From NCBI RefSeq assembly GCF_003752585.1, contig NZ_RKHR01000004.1:896054-960053 (forward strand): a DNA stretch of 64,000 nucleotides, given 5' to 3'. Source of the stretch: Sinobacterium caligoides (GTDB lineage Bacteria; Pseudomonadota; Gammaproteobacteria; Pseudomonadales; Sinobacteriaceae). The notes beneath the pieces were generated by a model that ran no database searches, was not told the origin of the DNA, and worked only from the letters and a program-made list of their open reading frames with translations. Both the position numbers and the translations under genes were made by a program. This document shows, piece by piece, positions 16,469-23,546 of this stretch. How positions within the stretch are numbered: the first letter of the stretch is position 1; each line of letters starts with the position of its first letter.

Positions 16469-17350
16469 ATGAAAACTCCCAAACGTATTTTACCCCTCAT
16501 CGAAGACGGTCTCGTCGACGAAGTCCTCAGCCAGCTCATGAGCGGCAAAGAGGCGACAGTCTACACCGTACGCTGTGGTGACGAGATTCGCTGCGCCAAG
16601 GTCTACAAAGAGGCCAGCAAACGCAGCTTCAAAAAGGCCGTGCAGTATCAAGAGGGCCGCAAGGTTCGCAACAGCCGACGCGCCCGCGCCATCGAGAAGG
16701 GGTCCAAGTTTGGCCGTAAACAACAGGAGGAGACTTGGCAAAATGCCGAGGTCGACGCCCTGTTCCGCCTCGCCGATGCCGGTGTGCGCGTCCCTCAGCC
16801 CTACGGCTGTTTCGACGGCGTGCTATTGATGGACCTGATCACCGACGACGAAGGCAATGTCGCGCCGCGTCTGAACGATGTCTCCATGTCTGCCGAGCAG
16901 GCGCGAGAAGATCACGCCGAGGTGATGCAAGACGTCGCCCGCATGCTCTCTGTCGGCATCGTACACGGCGATCTCTCCGAGTTTAACGTCCTGGTCGACG
17001 ACTACGGCCCAGTGATCATCGACCTGCCCCAGGCTGTCGATGCCGCCGCCAACAACAATGCCGAGGCCATGCTGACCCGCGACATCGACAACATGACTGA
17101 TTACTACGCGCAATTCGCCCCCGATCTCGCCGACACACAATATGCCAAGGAGATCTGGGCGCTCTACGAAGAGGGACTTCTCGAGGGCGATACCGTCCTC
17201 ACCGGGCAGGTCGAAGAGGACGACCACATCGCCGATGTCGACTCAGTAATGGCCGAGATTAAGGCCATCCTCGCCGACGAGCAGGAGCGTAAGGAGCGCC
17301 TCAACAGCGAGGTGATCGACTTAGCCGACAACAGCGAGTTCGACAAGTAA
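16469..17350 (+). CDS. RIO-family serine protein kinase
   Basis: This 293-residue protein has the RIO1-type kinase core: ATP-anchoring Lys44 in CAKVYKEAS, the flexible-loop region RARAIEKGSKFGRK, the catalytic loop HGDLSEFN (His166, Asp168, Asn173) and the metal-binding IIDLPQ (Asp185). A C-terminal acidic helix follows. Bacterial RIO kinases of this type are widespread in gammaproteobacteria and linked to oxidative or membrane stress; the substrate is unknown. Monocistronic, followed by a 16-bp tandem repeat. Confidence 0.92.
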   Translation: MKTPKRILPLIEDGLVDEVLSQLMSGKEATVYTVRCGDEIRCAKVYKEASKRSFKKAVQYQEGRKVRNSRRARAIEKGSKFGRKQQEETWQNAEVDALFRLADAGVRVPQPYGCFDGVLLMDLITDDEGNVAPRLNDVSMSAEQAREDHAEVMQDVARMLSVGIVHGDLSEFNVLVDDYGPVIIDLPQAVDAAANNNAEAMLTRDIDNMTDYYAQFAPDLADTQYAKEIWALYEEGLLEGDTVLTGQVEEDDHIADVDSVMAEIKAILADEQERKERLNSEVIDLADNSEFDK

Positions 17351-17400
17351 ACCCTCTCGACGACGCTGCGATCGCCATAGCGACGGTCGCACCATCACGA

Positions 17401-17448
17401 CGATCCAGCATCGCTACGATCTAACATCGCTACGATCTAGCATCGTTA
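17401..17448. repeat. Three tandem 16-bp repeats (CGATCYARCATCGCTA)
   Basis: Three consecutive 16-bp units with few mismatches lie 50 bases after the RIO kinase stop and 45 bases before the convergent phzF-type stop. No coding function is seen. Confidence 0.85.
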
Positions 17449-17493
17449 TACGCTATGACGTGCGCTCAGCCCGAGCCACGTCAGCAGGCTCTG

Positions 17494-18288
17494 CTAGACC
17501 TCTATCACCCCCTCTAGATATAACACCGCTCGCCCCGAAACCCGTATCGTCTGTTCACCAACGCGACAGTGCAGCTTGCCGCCACGCTGTGACGCCTGAT
17601 AGGCGAGCAGCTCTGTCTTATCCAGGCGCTCCGCCCAGAGCGGCGCCAAACCGGTGTGAATCGACCCGGTCACCGGATCTTCGCCTCCACCACTGGCCGG
17701 CCAGAAATAGCGCGAAATAAAGTCGTAGTCATCATCAGCTGCCGCTGTCACCACTACATCGTAGGGCGCCAGCTGCCGCAGCAGTGCCAGATCTGGCTCC
17801 ACCTCCCTAACGTCGCGAGCCTCATCGTAGATGACAAAATAAGCCTGCTCATTGCGCAACACCTCCACCGGCGCGATCGACAGCCCCGAGCGCAACGCCT
17901 CCGGTACCACCGCCAACGCCGTCGGGGGGCGGTGAGGAAAGTCCATGTCGATCAAGCCGTCGTCACCGCGCTGAATAATCATCTCGCCCACCGCCGGGGC
18001 ACTGAAGCACAAGCGCTCAATCGTCGGGTACTGACCAAACAACACAAAGGCAGTGGCGAGGGTAGCGTGGCCGCAGAAAGCAATCTCGGTGATCGGAGAA
18101 AACCAGCGTAACTCATAACGATCTTCTGCTACCTGACGCGCAAAGGCCGTCTCCGAAAGATTGTTTTCTATTGCGATCGACTGCATTAAGGCCTCGTCGA
18201 GCCAGCTTTGCAAAACAATCACGGCGGCGGAATTGCCCTTAAATAACTCATCGGTAAAAGCGTCAACCTGTTGCATCTTCAATTGCAT
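17494..18288 (-). CDS. PhzF family isomerase/epimerase-like protein
   Basis: This 264-residue protein has the diaminopimelate-epimerase-like fold of PhzF. The N-terminal motif QQVDAFTDELFKGNSAAV is followed by ENNLSETAFA, with Glu46 at the catalytic acid/base position, and FCGHATLATA. In the second half comes SGGGEDPVTGSIHTGLAPLW. PhzF relatives outside phenazine clusters are usually of unknown substrate. No phenazine genes are nearby, so a generic isomerase is the safe call. Confidence 0.88.
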   Translation of the reverse strand: MQLKMQQVDAFTDELFKGNSAAVIVLQSWLDEALMQSIAIENNLSETAFARQVAEDRYELRWFSPITEIAFCGHATLATAFVLFGQYPTIERLCFSAPAVGEMIIQRGDDGLIDMDFPHRPPTALAVVPEALRSGLSIAPVEVLRNEQAYFVIYDEARDVREVEPDLALLRQLAPYDVVVTAAADDDYDFISRYFWPASGGGEDPVTGSIHTGLAPLWAERLDKTELLAYQASQRGGKLHCRVGEQTIRVSGRAVLYLEGVIEV

Positions 18289-18389
18289 TTGTCACATTCC
18301 TTAGAAAAAAATTCTGCCGTTTAGCGGGCCGAGCGAGAGCTCAGTCGCAGTTCAAAACGACTGTCTATTAGTACTTGCCAATTTCTTCG

Positions 18390-18905
18390 TTAGCGAATTT
18401 TCGCCCGACTATTACGGTCTTTACTGTGGCTAATCAGCGCATCGTTGGCGAAGCTGAGATCGCCCTTAGCGAGACGATCATAGAGCACGACGTTGACCGT
18501 CGCCGCCAAGTTCATGCAGCCCTCTGTCGGTATATACACCACGCTATCGGCACGATCGACTACCTGCTGATCAGTCGAACCATCCTCTGGACCAAAGATA
18601 TAAAGCGCCTTCGGTGGGTGCACAAACTCTGGTAGCGGCGTCGCCCCCTCGATCAGCTCGACGCAGACCACCTGCATATCGGCAGGTAAGTCGTCGCTGA
18701 GCACCTCGACACGGTTAAGCGGAATCGTTTCGGCACGGTTTTTGGTATCGGTCTGATACTGCGCCGCACGCGCATAGCGCTGGCCGGTATAACGCACCGC
18801 ATCGACACGATAACAGCCAGCGGCACGCAATACCGCCCCTACGTTAGTCGGGCTCTTGGGATTCACTAAGCCGATATAGACGGCCGAGGATTTCTCTTCA
18901 CTCAT
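18390..18905 (-). CDS. SpoU/TrmH-type RNA methyltransferase
   Basis: This 171-residue protein lacks an N-terminal substrate-binding extension and consists of the SPOUT methyltransferase core. Motif 1 is in NPKSPTNVGAVLRAAGC, motif 2 in ALYIFGPEDGS and motif 3 in VYIPTEGCMNLAATVNVVLY, the last two forming the SAM-binding trefoil knot. The size fits small TrmL-like 2'-O-methyltransferases. The target RNA cannot be told from sequence. The expected serine of motif 3 (usually S-LNVS) is replaced by C-MNLAAT-V, a variant of the family. Confidence 0.85.
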   Translation of the reverse strand: MSEEKSSAVYIGLVNPKSPTNVGAVLRAAGCYRVDAVRYTGQRYARAAQYQTDTKNRAETIPLNRVEVLSDDLPADMQVVCVELIEGATPLPEFVHPPKALYIFGPEDGSTDQQVVDRADSVVYIPTEGCMNLAATVNVVLYDRLAKGDLSFANDALISHSKDRNSRAKIR

Positions 18906-19062
18906 GGTTACTCATTACTCTTTTTGCAGCGCGCATTAACGTGCTTTTCACCGCGTATTCTACCGCTTTTTTATCCTGCTTTCTTTACGCTATCTCTTTC
19001 AATTCTTTTTCCAACATGTTTTTTCAAGATCTTTTTTCAAAATCTTTTTCAAGATATTTATA

Positions 19063-19089
19063 GACGCTTTGATAGCGCTATCAAGCGTC
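19063..19089 (-). terminator. Terminator of the DUF1415 gene
   Basis: GACGCTT(T)GATAGCGCTATCAAGCGTC is a near-perfect 13-bp stem placed directly after the minus-strand stop codon at 19091. Downstream on that strand the sequence is A/T-rich rather than a clean U-run. Confidence 0.6.
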
Positions 19090-19090
19090 C

Positions 19091-19657
19091 CTATTGATGC
19101 TTGTTCATGCACTCGGCCAACAACTCGACAAAGAAATTCTGCCCTTTGGCTCGTGCAAAGTCGATGTTGCGCTCGGGAATGCCCTCGGGCTCTTTGTAGT
19201 TGCGTAGCGCCCGCTCCATACTCGACTCGCGGATAATATGAATCATCGGATAGGGCGAGCGGTTGGTGTAGTTAGCGGCATCGTCCTGCGCCTCTCCCTC
19301 GAAACAATAATCCGGGTGCATGCTGGCCAACTGGTAGACACTCTCGTAATCCTGCTCCAGCAACAGCTGGTTGGCGAGATCGACTAGGTGCAGATAATCG
19401 TAGAAGCCTTCGAAGCCGGACGGCAGAATAATCAGCGTCGTCTCTATCTCGTTGTGTTCATCGAGGCGACGACACTCATCGATCACCGCCTCTAACACCA
19501 CCGACAGCTGCCGCTGCTCGACAATGGTGTAATGAATCGTATTATTCTGCATCTCTCGGCGCGCAAACGGGCAGACATTATGACCGACGATCAGTGCTTC
19601 GACCCAGCGCTGTGTCTGCTCGATAATCTTACTGTGATGCTCTGCTTGCTCTCTCAT
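19091..19657 (-). CDS. DUF1415 family protein
   Basis: This 188-residue protein matches DUF1415. Its landmarks are TQRWVEALIVGHNVCPFARRE near the N-terminus, a central LIILPSGFEGFYDYLHLVD, and SPYPMIHIIRESSMERALRN. The conserved NVCPFA cysteine could bind metal or be redox-active, but no function is known. It follows a putative leader/sRNA with an intrinsic terminator 82 bases upstream, so its expression could depend on read-through. Monocistronic with a strong terminator. Confidence 0.85.
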   Translation of the reverse strand: MREQAEHHSKIIEQTQRWVEALIVGHNVCPFARREMQNNTIHYTIVEQRQLSVVLEAVIDECRRLDEHNEIETTLIILPSGFEGFYDYLHLVDLANQLLLEQDYESVYQLASMHPDYCFEGEAQDDAANYTNRSPYPMIHIIRESSMERALRNYKEPEGIPERNIDFARAKGQNFFVELLAECMNKHQ

Positions 19658-19738
19658 GATCGACCGCTCTTCGGCTATACAACGATGGCCTCAGCATACA
19701 CCGGTTGTCGGCAGAGTAATAACGACAAATGTGCCATT

Positions 19739-19877
19739 AAAAAAAAACCGCACTAAAAAGTGCGGTTCAAGGTTCAACAGGAGAGAGGCCTGTCGTGAAA
19801 GTCGATCAAACAATAGACTGCAGATAACAGAAAATATGGCCAAAACAAAAGCTGTTAGGCGCTCTGTCACTCTATGC
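19739..19877 (-). ncRNA. Candidate Fur-controlled small RNA (or attenuated leader)
   Basis: On the minus strand a promoter (TTGATA, 17 bases, TATTGT) overlaps a Fur-box-like site. About 110 bases after its predicted start comes a textbook intrinsic terminator followed by seven U. Between them there is no convincing ORF. The transcript contains a pyrimidine tract CCTCTCTCCTG that is complementary to Shine-Dalgarno sequences, a common seed of Hfq-dependent RNAs. The alternative is an attenuated leader of the downstream DUF1415 gene. No RyhB or PrrF core similarity was recognised. Confidence 0.45.
19746..19767 (-). terminator. Intrinsic terminator of candidate sRNA
   Basis: AACCGCAC (19746-19753) pairs with GTGCGGTT (19760-19767) around a 6-base loop. 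On the minus strand it is followed by a run of seven or more U (19739-19745). Confidence 0.8.
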
Positions 19878-19881
19878 AAGA

Positions 19882-19911
19882 ACAATATCGCAAACGAGAA
19901 TAGTTATCAAT
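19882..19911 (-). promoter_or_regulatory. Fur-box-like site overlapping a sigma70-type promoter
   Basis: AACGAGAATAGTTATCAAT (19893-19911) matches the common gammaproteobacterial Fur box AATGAGAATGATTATCATT at 15 of 19 positions. It covers the spacer and -35 of a promoter whose -35 is TTGATA (19910-19905) and -10 is TATTGT (19887-19882), 17 bases apart, reading leftward. Confidence 0.5.
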
Positions 19912-19984
19912 AGCGTTTAGAGCCAAATTATCACTTTTCTTCACAGCCAGCGCTATATTGCCACTCAACAGGTGATTCACGGAC

Positions 19985-20014
19985 AAAAAAAAGCCCGAAC
20001 CGGGGTTCGGGCTT
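19985..20014 (-). terminator. Intrinsic terminator after membrane protein gene
   Basis: AAGCCCGAACC and GGTTCGGGCTT form an 11-bp stem with a 2-base gap. On the minus strand it is followed by six or more U (19985-19990). It lies 17 bases beyond the stop at 20031. Confidence 0.85.
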
Positions 20015-20030
20015 ATGCATCTCCCTCGAC

Positions 20031-21071
20031 CTAATGTCGCCTTTCCTCTGTCGGGTTCGCCGCCAACACCATCACAGTGCCCAACAGGATGCCAAACAAC
20101 GCGGCAATGAGATTACCGATCGCCAAGCCGTCGGCAGTCATCCCCGTCGGTGTCAGCGTAAAGAACAAGTCGAACTTAGCGATATAGAGGTAGAAATGAA
20201 CCGCCAAGAACATCAGCGGAAACAGCATCAATCCTTTATCCCGCGGCTGAGTGGGCCGGCGATAGTGAAACAAAAACACCAACCCAGCGATAAAGAAAGT
20301 CACCGCGTGCAACGCCCCTGCCGCTGTCAGCATCGGCGCCCAGGGCAACATATCCCAGGGCGGTACGCCCTTTGAAAATAAATTAAAGGGAATAAAGAGT
20401 ACCGTGCCCAACAGGATCACGGTCACCGGCATCGCAGCGATGCCGCTATAGACGACGGCCTTACTCTTATTCTGCTGCGGCCACTGCCAACAGACCTTAC
20501 GCGCGATGTAGGCAAAGGCGATCATGAAGGTGAAAAACCAATGGTAGCTGGTCAGCGGCACACTATTCACATAGGGCAGCGTGCTCGGGTCGCTGCGATC
20601 CCACAGCCACCAACCGACCTGCGGACCAAAGTTATCGAACACCTGATAGATGACACCGGCCATAAAGCCTGCGCTGACGGCCTCCACCACCGGGGTGAAA
20701 TCAAACCGACGGATCAGCATGTAGATGTGGTACATGAAGGTGGGATAAAACAGCGCGATATAGAGTGGCAGGCGGTTGTACAAGAACATCACCGAGAACT
20801 CCCCGTGCCAGAAGTTCTCCACCGTGTAATAGGAGATAATATCCATCACGAGGCCATAGATTAAGGCGCCGATCAGGGTGTAAATAGCCGCCGGGCTATT
20901 GTTGTCGCGACTGTGCTTGATCGCGTGCAGCACTGTTAGTATAAAACCGATGATAAACAGCCACTCCACCGCCAGAAAACTCCAATCCTTCAGCGCCGAG
21001 GGGGCGTTAAAGAATACGAGGGCCTCCGTGGCCGCGGTATTATTCATCGCATAGGCAATATGCTCAGACAT
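20031..21071 (-). CDS. Polytopic membrane protein, unknown function
   Basis: This 346-residue protein has about nine hydrophobic helices, for example EWLFIIGFILTVLHAI, AIYTLIGALIYGLVMDIISY and AVTFFIAGLVFLFHY. Loops carry conserved-looking aromatic and charged residues (ENFWHGEFSVMFLYNRLPLY, VGWWLWDRSDPS). The pattern DIISYYTVENFWHGEFS resembles membrane proteins found next to fatty-acid hydroxylases and carotenoid enzymes, but I cannot name a family. It lies 77 bases downstream of the sterol-desaturase-type gene in the same direction, so the two probably form an operon acting on a lipid. A clear terminator follows. Confidence 0.65.
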   Translation of the reverse strand: MSEHIAYAMNNTAATEALVFFNAPSALKDWSFLAVEWLFIIGFILTVLHAIKHSRDNNSPAAIYTLIGALIYGLVMDIISYYTVENFWHGEFSVMFLYNRLPLYIALFYPTFMYHIYMLIRRFDFTPVVEAVSAGFMAGVIYQVFDNFGPQVGWWLWDRSDPSTLPYVNSVPLTSYHWFFTFMIAFAYIARKVCWQWPQQNKSKAVVYSGIAAMPVTVILLGTVLFIPFNLFSKGVPPWDMLPWAPMLTAAGALHAVTFFIAGLVFLFHYRRPTQPRDKGLMLFPLMFLAVHFYLYIAKFDLFFTLTPTGMTADGLAIGNLIAALFGILLGTVMVLAANPTEERRH

Positions 21072-21148
21072 AACTCTTCTCTTTTGTTTTTTATTTTATT
21101 TTAACGATCTCTCGGCGGGAGGACTTCCCCCTACCAGGCGATGCGCTG

Positions 21149-21961
21149 CTAATACTCCATCAACGGCCCGACGGCACGTTCGCCGAGTTCTTCCGGCTTA
21201 CGCACCTTGCCTTTGCCGCCATTGAAACTCAGTTCGTTATAGTGGTGGCCATCGCGACGTACCGTGTCGTGAATGCGATCGAACAAGCTACAGGTAAAAC
21301 CAAAATTAACATGGAAGTATTTGTGGTGATCATCGTGGAATTTGTTGGAGCCGTGCAGCGGAATGCGTACAAACTTGATGCCGCAGTGATCCCAATAACC
21401 GAGAATAAATACCAGCGACACCATCATCGCATAGACACCCAGGTGCATCGGAATAATGAAGGCGGGCAACACGATATAGGAGCTGTGCAGTACCCATTCT
21501 AAGGGGTGCATCGCCGAAATCGTCCAAAACGTCGGCGCGCTGTAGCGGTGGTGAACACTGTGAATATGCTTATAAAACCAGCCAATATGGCCGCCGGCGT
21601 GCAAGTAAAAGGCAAACGTCTCGATGAACAACCAACATAAAAACATGCTCAGCAGCGTGTAGTCCCAGCTATAGGCATCGAAATCGTAATAGAGCCGCGA
21701 CCAACCGTGCTCGAAGACCCCCCAGGCGATGACGCCAAAGCCCGCCGAGGCGATATTCATATTCAACGTCCCCAGCAACATGGCCTCGCGATCAAGCTTC
21801 TTAGAGAGGAACTTGTCCGACTGAATTTTCCAGCGCTTCGCCTTGTGCTTATTTTTGACATAGTAAAACCAGTGCACCAGCCCGCCCAGGCCCACATACA
21901 GGGCGTTGACACCCGCTAGGGCCAGCAACACGTACTGCCACAACGCTAATCCAAATTGCAT
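21149..21961 (-). CDS. Fatty acid hydroxylase / sterol desaturase family membrane di-iron enzyme
   Basis: This 270-residue protein has the eight-histidine signature of the family: HAGGH (121-125), HSVHH (134-138), and the third cluster FHDDHHKYFH (His209, 212, 213). It has four hydrophobic membrane-spanning stretches. The enzyme would hydroxylate or desaturate a lipid or sterol-like substrate using a di-iron centre and O2. It is first of a two-gene minus-strand unit with the membrane protein at 20031 and divergent from a TetR repressor. The substrate is unknown. Confidence 0.85.
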   Translation of the reverse strand: MQFGLALWQYVLLALAGVNALYVGLGGLVHWFYYVKNKHKAKRWKIQSDKFLSKKLDREAMLLGTLNMNIASAGFGVIAWGVFEHGWSRLYYDFDAYSWDYTLLSMFLCWLFIETFAFYLHAGGHIGWFYKHIHSVHHRYSAPTFWTISAMHPLEWVLHSSYIVLPAFIIPMHLGVYAMMVSLVFILGYWDHCGIKFVRIPLHGSNKFHDDHHKYFHVNFGFTCSLFDRIHDTVRRDGHHYNELSFNGGKGKVRKPEELGERAVGPLMEY

Positions 21962-22061
21962 AACCGCCTCTCTTATTGACTATCCATCGTTCATTTTATT
22001 ATCAGTAGCTCGCAGGCGAACGGCACTCACATCGTACGCTTCACCAGTAATTTACAACCAT

Positions 22062-22103
22062 GTAACTTACTATGAGCCACAGTATCCATAGACAATAAGT
22101 TAC
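22062..22103. promoter_or_regulatory. Candidate TetR operator upstream of hydroxylase and TetR genes
   Basis: GTAACTTA (22062-22069) and TAAGTTAC (22096-22103) are exact inverted half-sites in the 206-base divergent region. Further GTAA/TTAC pieces lie nearby. The 26-base spacer would place two dimers or a looped pair; binding is inferred. Confidence 0.35.
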
Positions 22104-22167
22104 ACGCAAGTAATTTCTTGCTACTCTGCGGGTAAAGCACAGCTTATTCATCCAAGTGGGTATATCG

Positions 22168-22824
22168 ATGGCCAGCGCCAGCAGTAACAGCCGCCTCAGC
22201 GAAAACAACAAGCCAACACGCACGGGGCGGCCAAGAGGCAGCAACAAAGGCGAGACCCTCGCCCGCCTGCTACCGGCGGCGCGCAAGCTGTTCGCCGAGA
22301 AGGGCTTCGCGCAGACCACCTTCAAAGATGTCGGCAAAGCCGTGGGCATGAGCCATGCGGCGCTCTACGCCTACTTTCCTGCCAAGCTCGATCTCTACCT
22401 CGCTACGCTGGCTGACACACAACAGGTATTGATGCCGCGTTATACCGAGGCGATCGAGCATGCCGCCAGCCTGAGAGAGGCCATCACCGCCATCCTGCTC
22501 GCCTCCGCCGATGCCCACGACAACGACGCCACCATCACCGGCTTCCTCGCCGCCGTGCCCATCGAGATGCGCCGCCACCCCGAACTCATCGAGCCACTCA
22601 CCACGCAGAACAATGCCGTACTCGTCGCCTTGACCAACTTGCTAGAGAACGCCCAGCTCAGTGGCGAGCTGAAGAGCCAGGCCTCGGCGATGGACATGTT
22701 CAACGCCGTGCTCGGCAGCGGTGTTGGCGTCGCCCTGTTCCAGTACGGCCTGCAAGCCGGTAGCCTACGTAACTCGATGCAGGTGTTGGTGGAAATTATC
22801 GAGGGCCAATTCTTTCGCCATTAA
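22168..22824 (+). CDS. TetR family transcriptional regulator
   Basis: The 218-residue protein starts at ATG 22168; an upstream GTG at 22156 is in frame. A basic, disordered N-terminus (NKPTRTGRPRGSNKGE) precedes a clear TetR helix-turn-helix: LLPAARKLFAEKGFAQTTF, KDVGKAVGMSHAALYAYF, PAKLDLYLA. The C-terminal domain is helical with no known ligand pocket signature. It is divergent from the hydroxylase/membrane protein pair and probably represses it. Confidence 0.85.
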   Translation: MASASSNSRLSENNKPTRTGRPRGSNKGETLARLLPAARKLFAEKGFAQTTFKDVGKAVGMSHAALYAYFPAKLDLYLATLADTQQVLMPRYTEAIEHAASLREAITAILLASADAHDNDATITGFLAAVPIEMRRHPELIEPLTTQNNAVLVALTNLLENAQLSGELKSQASAMDMFNAVLGSGVGVALFQYGLQAGSLRNSMQVLVEIIEGQFFRH

Positions 22825-22918
22825 GCCGCAGCAAGTGCACGCAACACAACGATAAGACAGCAGAAATTCTTCACTACGGCACTCCAGAAAATAGTAAGCT
22901 TTGCCTATACTGAACAAC

Positions 22919-23224
22919 ATGACGGATCTACACCTGCTGATCATCCTGGTCACGGCCCTCTCGGCAGCGGCCTTACTGTATCGCTATCGACACAACCGAC
23001 GGTGCATGCAAATCGTGCGCGCCTATGCCTTCCTCGACCTCTGCCACAATGGCCGCTCCCCCGAGGAGAGCCGGCTCACCGTCGCCAGTCTCGATCGGCG
23101 AACCTGCCTGGATCTTCTCGATCATGCCGAGTGTTACGCCAAGGCACGCTTTGATGGCGACCTCGACGCCATGATCGCCTGCGCGCACCAACAGGGGCTC
23201 AACGATCAACACGCACGCCACTGA
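22919..23224 (+). CDS. Small membrane-anchored protein, unknown function
   Basis: A 101-residue product starts at ATG 22919; a TTG at 22901 is an unlikely alternative. It has one N-terminal membrane helix (LHLLIILVTALSAAALLYRY) followed by a basic stop-transfer (RHNRR). A soluble domain of about 70 residues follows with four Cys (LDLCHNGRSPEE, TCLDLLDHAECYAKARFDGD). No Shine-Dalgarno is visible. No family is recognised. The GC pattern and coding look are like its neighbours, which supports it being real. Confidence 0.55.
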   Translation: MTDLHLLIILVTALSAAALLYRYRHNRRCMQIVRAYAFLDLCHNGRSPEESRLTVASLDRRTCLDLLDHAECYAKARFDGDLDAMIACAHQQGLNDQHARH

Positions 23225-23546
23225 CCGCTGCAAGGTCTGCAGCATAACCCTTGCTAGCCATGCGCTAACGGCAGCTTGATGATATTTTTCACGCGGTTCG
23301 ACGAATCAAACCAACACCTTCTTTGCTGGCAAGAGCGCAGCGTCTAGCCCCCCCTCGAGCAACACCGTGACAATCGCGCGCTATCTTGACGCACAACAAC
23401 ATTCCTATCGATACGAGGTGAGAATATGTTCGCCCTTGCAGGTATTGGAGTGCTGTCTGCTCCGCCCCGCATCGACGCAACTTTTCCACCCCTTCTATAC
23501 TAAATAGATCTGCTTCTGCGGTGTCACACAGATAGGGCTTTACTGA
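23225..23546. other. Intergenic region without recognised features
   Basis: A 322-base gap between the small membrane protein and the MFS gene. An ORF exists on the minus strand but has no ribosome binding site or recognisable product. No repeat or strong hairpin was seen. Confidence 0.5.

Noticed and set aside
17494..18288. Phenazine biosynthesis
   Set aside because: Only a PhzF-family gene is present; no other phz genes are nearby.
19656..19913. Plus-strand ORF over the candidate sRNA locus
   Set aside because: It spans a strong terminator hairpin and a promoter on the other strand, has no ribosome binding site and no recognisable product.
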